A DNA stretch of 64,000 nucleotides from Ovis canadensis (Eukaryota; Chordata; Mammalia; Artiodactyla; Bovidae). The translations under genes and the position numbers were made by a program. This document shows, piece by piece, positions 61,436-64,000 of the stretch. Each line of letters starts with the position of its first letter. Within the stretch, counting starts at the first letter, position 1. The notes beneath the pieces were generated by a model, which saw nothing but the letters and a program-made list of their open reading frames with translations, was not told the DNA's origin and made no database searches. The stretch is from positions 72,464,001-72,528,000 of the forward strand of contig NC_091262.1 in the NCBI RefSeq assembly GCF_042477335.2, given 5' to 3'.

Positions 61436-61970
61436 GCCTGCCTGATGGTAATGCCTGCCTGAGCCTGTTCAGCCCTTGAGTTTATTCCAAGACACTCCAA
61501 GTCCTCTTGGAGATGACAGGTTTTTGGATATTTAGACACAGGTTGAGTCTCACCAGGGCCTCTTTGGCTCTAGGTTATCTCACTGGTCTGGAGATGAATG
61601 AGGACCCTGAGCCCAGCAGACCCCAAGTGTTCTGGCTGCCCTTGACCTCCAACCCAGAAACCCTTGTGAAGTCACTGATTGCCACCTGAAGCTGCCTGAA
61701 AGTGGCCAGAGCATAGCTCCGAGAGACATTCTCCACCCATTCACCTGTGGGGTCTCTGAACCACGAGGCCAAGACTCTCGGTTCCGAGGCAGCCTCAGCA
61801 CCCTGGAGGACTTCTAAGGGAGACGATAGGCAGAAGCCAGAGAATGCAGGGTAATGAGCAATGGATGCAGATCCTGGAGACTCAGGGACTGTGCCTGGTC
61901 CATCTCCGTGACTGAGGCTGTCTCACAGCACGTGAGATAGTCTATGGGCTCTCAAGCCATCCTCTGGGCT

Positions 61971-62168
61971 TACTTGGTGACTCAGTGGTAAAGAATCTGC
62001 CTGCCAATGCAGGAGACATGGGTTTGATCCCTGGGTCCAGCAGAGCCCCTGGAGAAAGAAATGGCGACCCACTCCAGTATTCTTGCCTGGGAAATCCCAT
62101 GGACAGAGCAGCCTGACAGGCTACAGTCCATGGGGTTGCAAGAGTCAGACATGACTTAGTGACTAAAC
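61971..62168 (+). mobile_element. Bov-tA SINE
   Basis: GGCTTACTTGGTGACTCAGT to GTCAGACATGACTTAGTGAC. Confidence 0.92.
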
Positions 62169-63174
62169 AAAAACGAAGTCTGGACTCCTCAGAATTAAAG
62201 GGGTGTGTGTTTTATGGCCAACTGCTCCAATTCACAGCCAAAAAAATGTGGATGAAATATTTTTTAGAGCTAGGTTTTCCATACTTAAAAGTTTGCTGTG
62301 TGCTTTTTACTGAGTATTTCTTTTCTAGAAGCAAGTGTATCATATATCCAGCTTGGTAGAAAACCGAATTTAGAATGCCATCTAACTTCTACTTTAAGGG
62401 ATTTTTCTTCTTGAAAATTCCTAGGAATTTATGAAGGGAAATTGGAGACAGCAAGGATGAGTCCCTGGAAGATCTTTTAACAATATTTCTAATGTTCTCT
62501 GAAAAAGAGCTGTTAAGACAGTTCACTAAGTAAGGAACATGCCAGGGACACTGTCCATGTCCCAAGTTTAGTGATGAGAGCTGCACCATTCTTCATTTGT
62601 ATTATTATCCTGACTTGCTGGAAACATTTCAAAGTGTCTCTCAGCTTAAACAAGGGCTTGTTAATTAGCTTTGCTTTATCATAGAACATCTGTGTATAAT
62701 CAAGCAACCCACACTCCTGTTAATGTCTGCTCTTCTTTCAAATGTTCAAACTATTTCTGATTTTATTACCAGGAGCTATTATTTCCTATCAACTCAGCCC
62801 CATTGCAGTCATGAGAATGCTTAGAAATTTTGAGAGCAAAGCCCTGTGTCAAATGGTACTCTGTCAGCCCCTGTCCTGCCAGCCGTCTCTCAGTCTCCCT
62901 TAGGCTTCTACCGGTGTTGCAGAACTTCTATGCAACCACTGCTGAGTTCCTTGCATGTGCCAAGCACTATGCAAAGGCACTAGGGTGCCCAGGGAGCTGA
63001 GGATGCCGTGCACGAGAGCGCATAGTCTAGTGGGAGATGTGGCCTGGAGAATTCATGTGAGCATCCAGGAACATTCCCAGGCAAACATTCCTAGACTCCT
63101 TGGTCCTCCCATGGGCAGGTGTAAAGAATACTGTGTTTTGATTGGGATCACAAAAGATCCTGAATAGCCAAAGC

Positions 63175-64000
63175 CATATTGAGGAAGAAGAGAAAGCTGG
63201 AAGCGTCACACCTCCTGATTTTAAACTGTGTTATAAAGCTATAGTAATCAGAACTGTATGGTACAGGCATAAAAACAGACACATTGACCAATGGAACAGA
63301 ACTGAAAGCCTAAAATAACCCCTCACATTTATAGTCAGCTAATATATGACAAGGGAACCAAGAATACTCAAGGGGAAAAAATAATCTCCTCAATAAGTAG
63401 AGCTGAGAAAAGGATATTCATATAAAAAACAATGAAATTGAACACGTATCTCACACCATTCACAAAAACTAACTTGAAATGTATTAAAGACTTAAACATA
63501 AGACCTGAAACCATAAAACTCCTAGAAGAAAATTTAGGGTAAAAAGAAGCTTTTTGACATTAATTTTAGCTATGAGTTGTTTTTTTTTTAATAAGATAGC
63601 AAAAGCACAAGAAACAGAGGCAAAAATAAACCAATGGGATCACATCAAACCAGAAAGCTTCTGCATAGCAAAGGATATAGTCAGCAAAGTAAAAAGGTAA
63701 CCTATGGAATGGGATTAAATATTTGCAAAACATATAACAGATAAAGGGAGTAATATCCAAAAAAATAAAAAAAGGTAAGAAACTCATCCAACTCAATATC
63801 AAAAGAAGCCTCAAAGAATCAAATTTAAAACTGAGCAGAGGACTTGAATGGATATTTTTCCCCCCAAGGAAGATAAAATATAAATGGCCAATAAGTACAA
63901 GGAAATGTGCTTAACACCACTAATCACCAGGGAAATGCAAATCAAAATCACAATGAGATATTGCGTCACACCTGTCAGAATGACTATTATTAAAAAGAAA
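63175..64000 (+). mobile_element. L1 ORF2 3' region, running off the window
   Basis: AAAGCTATAGTAATCAGAAC, GACCAATGGAACAGAACTGA, AAACTCCTAGAAGAAAATTT and AAATGCAAATCAAAATCACA are L1 ORF2 text in sense orientation. Open frames are broken. Confidence 0.88.

Larger units (their letters stand above)
60527..64000 (-). other. SERPINA6 intron 2 (partial)
   Basis: Two Bov-tA copies and an L1 (listed). L2/MIR-like scraps lie at about 62870-63010. I searched the minus strand for the upstream serpin exon ending in a DYIFFK-like motif and did not find it. 61440-61970 and 62170-62870 show nothing I can name. Confidence 0.5.

Noticed and set aside
61575-61801. Minus-strand open frames upstream of SERPINA6 exon 3, considered as the missing serpin exon
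   Set aside because: The translation shows none of the serpin N-terminal motifs and no DYI-F-K ending before a donor. The exon is more likely beyond the window.

Overview
The window is mammalian nuclear DNA from a ruminant, almost certainly a bovid. It is filled with ruminant-specific repeats: BovB/RTE LINE copies, more than twenty Bov-tA/Bov-A2 SINEs and several CHR-type SINEs. These lie on top of older mammalian repeats (MIR, L2, L1M, MER5A-like, Tigger-like). The gene content matches the conserved interval PPP4R4 - SERPINA10 - SERPINA6 at the edge of the clade A serpin cluster (human 14q32.1). I could not decide between cattle, sheep and goat from sequence alone.

Layout. (1) 1-5131: two BovB copies and old L1, in a PPP4R4 intron. 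(2) 5132-31404, plus strand: the last eleven coding exons of PPP4R4, a regulatory subunit of protein phosphatase 4. They encode about 336 C-terminal residues, followed by a 3' UTR to a poly(A) signal at 32450. All exon phases join without a break. (3) 32480-35200: sparse AT-rich spacer between two convergent genes. (4) 36134-43458, minus strand: the complete coding region of SERPINA10 (protein Z-dependent protease inhibitor, ZPI) in four coding exons, 451 codons plus stop. A noncoding first exon and liver-type promoter are proposed near 46456-46600. (5) 46.6-54.4 kb: intergenic, mostly SINEs, MIRs and L1. (6) 54419-60526, minus strand: the last three coding exons of SERPINA6 (corticosteroid-binding globulin, CBG). 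Its first coding exon lies beyond the right edge. (7) 60.5-64 kb: SERPINA6 intron with SINEs and an L1 that runs off the end.

PPP4R4 is an intracellular phosphatase adaptor. The two serpins are liver-secreted plasma proteins, one an anticoagulant inhibitor of factors Xa and XIa and the other a cortisol carrier. They are neighbours by serpin gene duplication and are not an operon-like unit.

Most interesting points. SERPINA10 carries a 21-bp in-frame tandem duplication that creates twin N-glycosylation sequons where human ZPI has heparin-binding lysines, and its P1' reactive-centre residue is Tyr, not Ser. SERPINA6 has lost its usual stop and gained about 26 C-terminal residues ending 24 bp before a poly(A) signal. 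It has also moved, lost and gained glycosylation sequons. One PPP4R4 exon is flanked by a 97%-identical direct repeat of about 150 bp, and a perfect four-unit heat-shock-element-like palindrome sits 50 bp upstream of another exon. I did not find a wholly new system here. The novelty is in lineage-specific remodelling of the two serpins.
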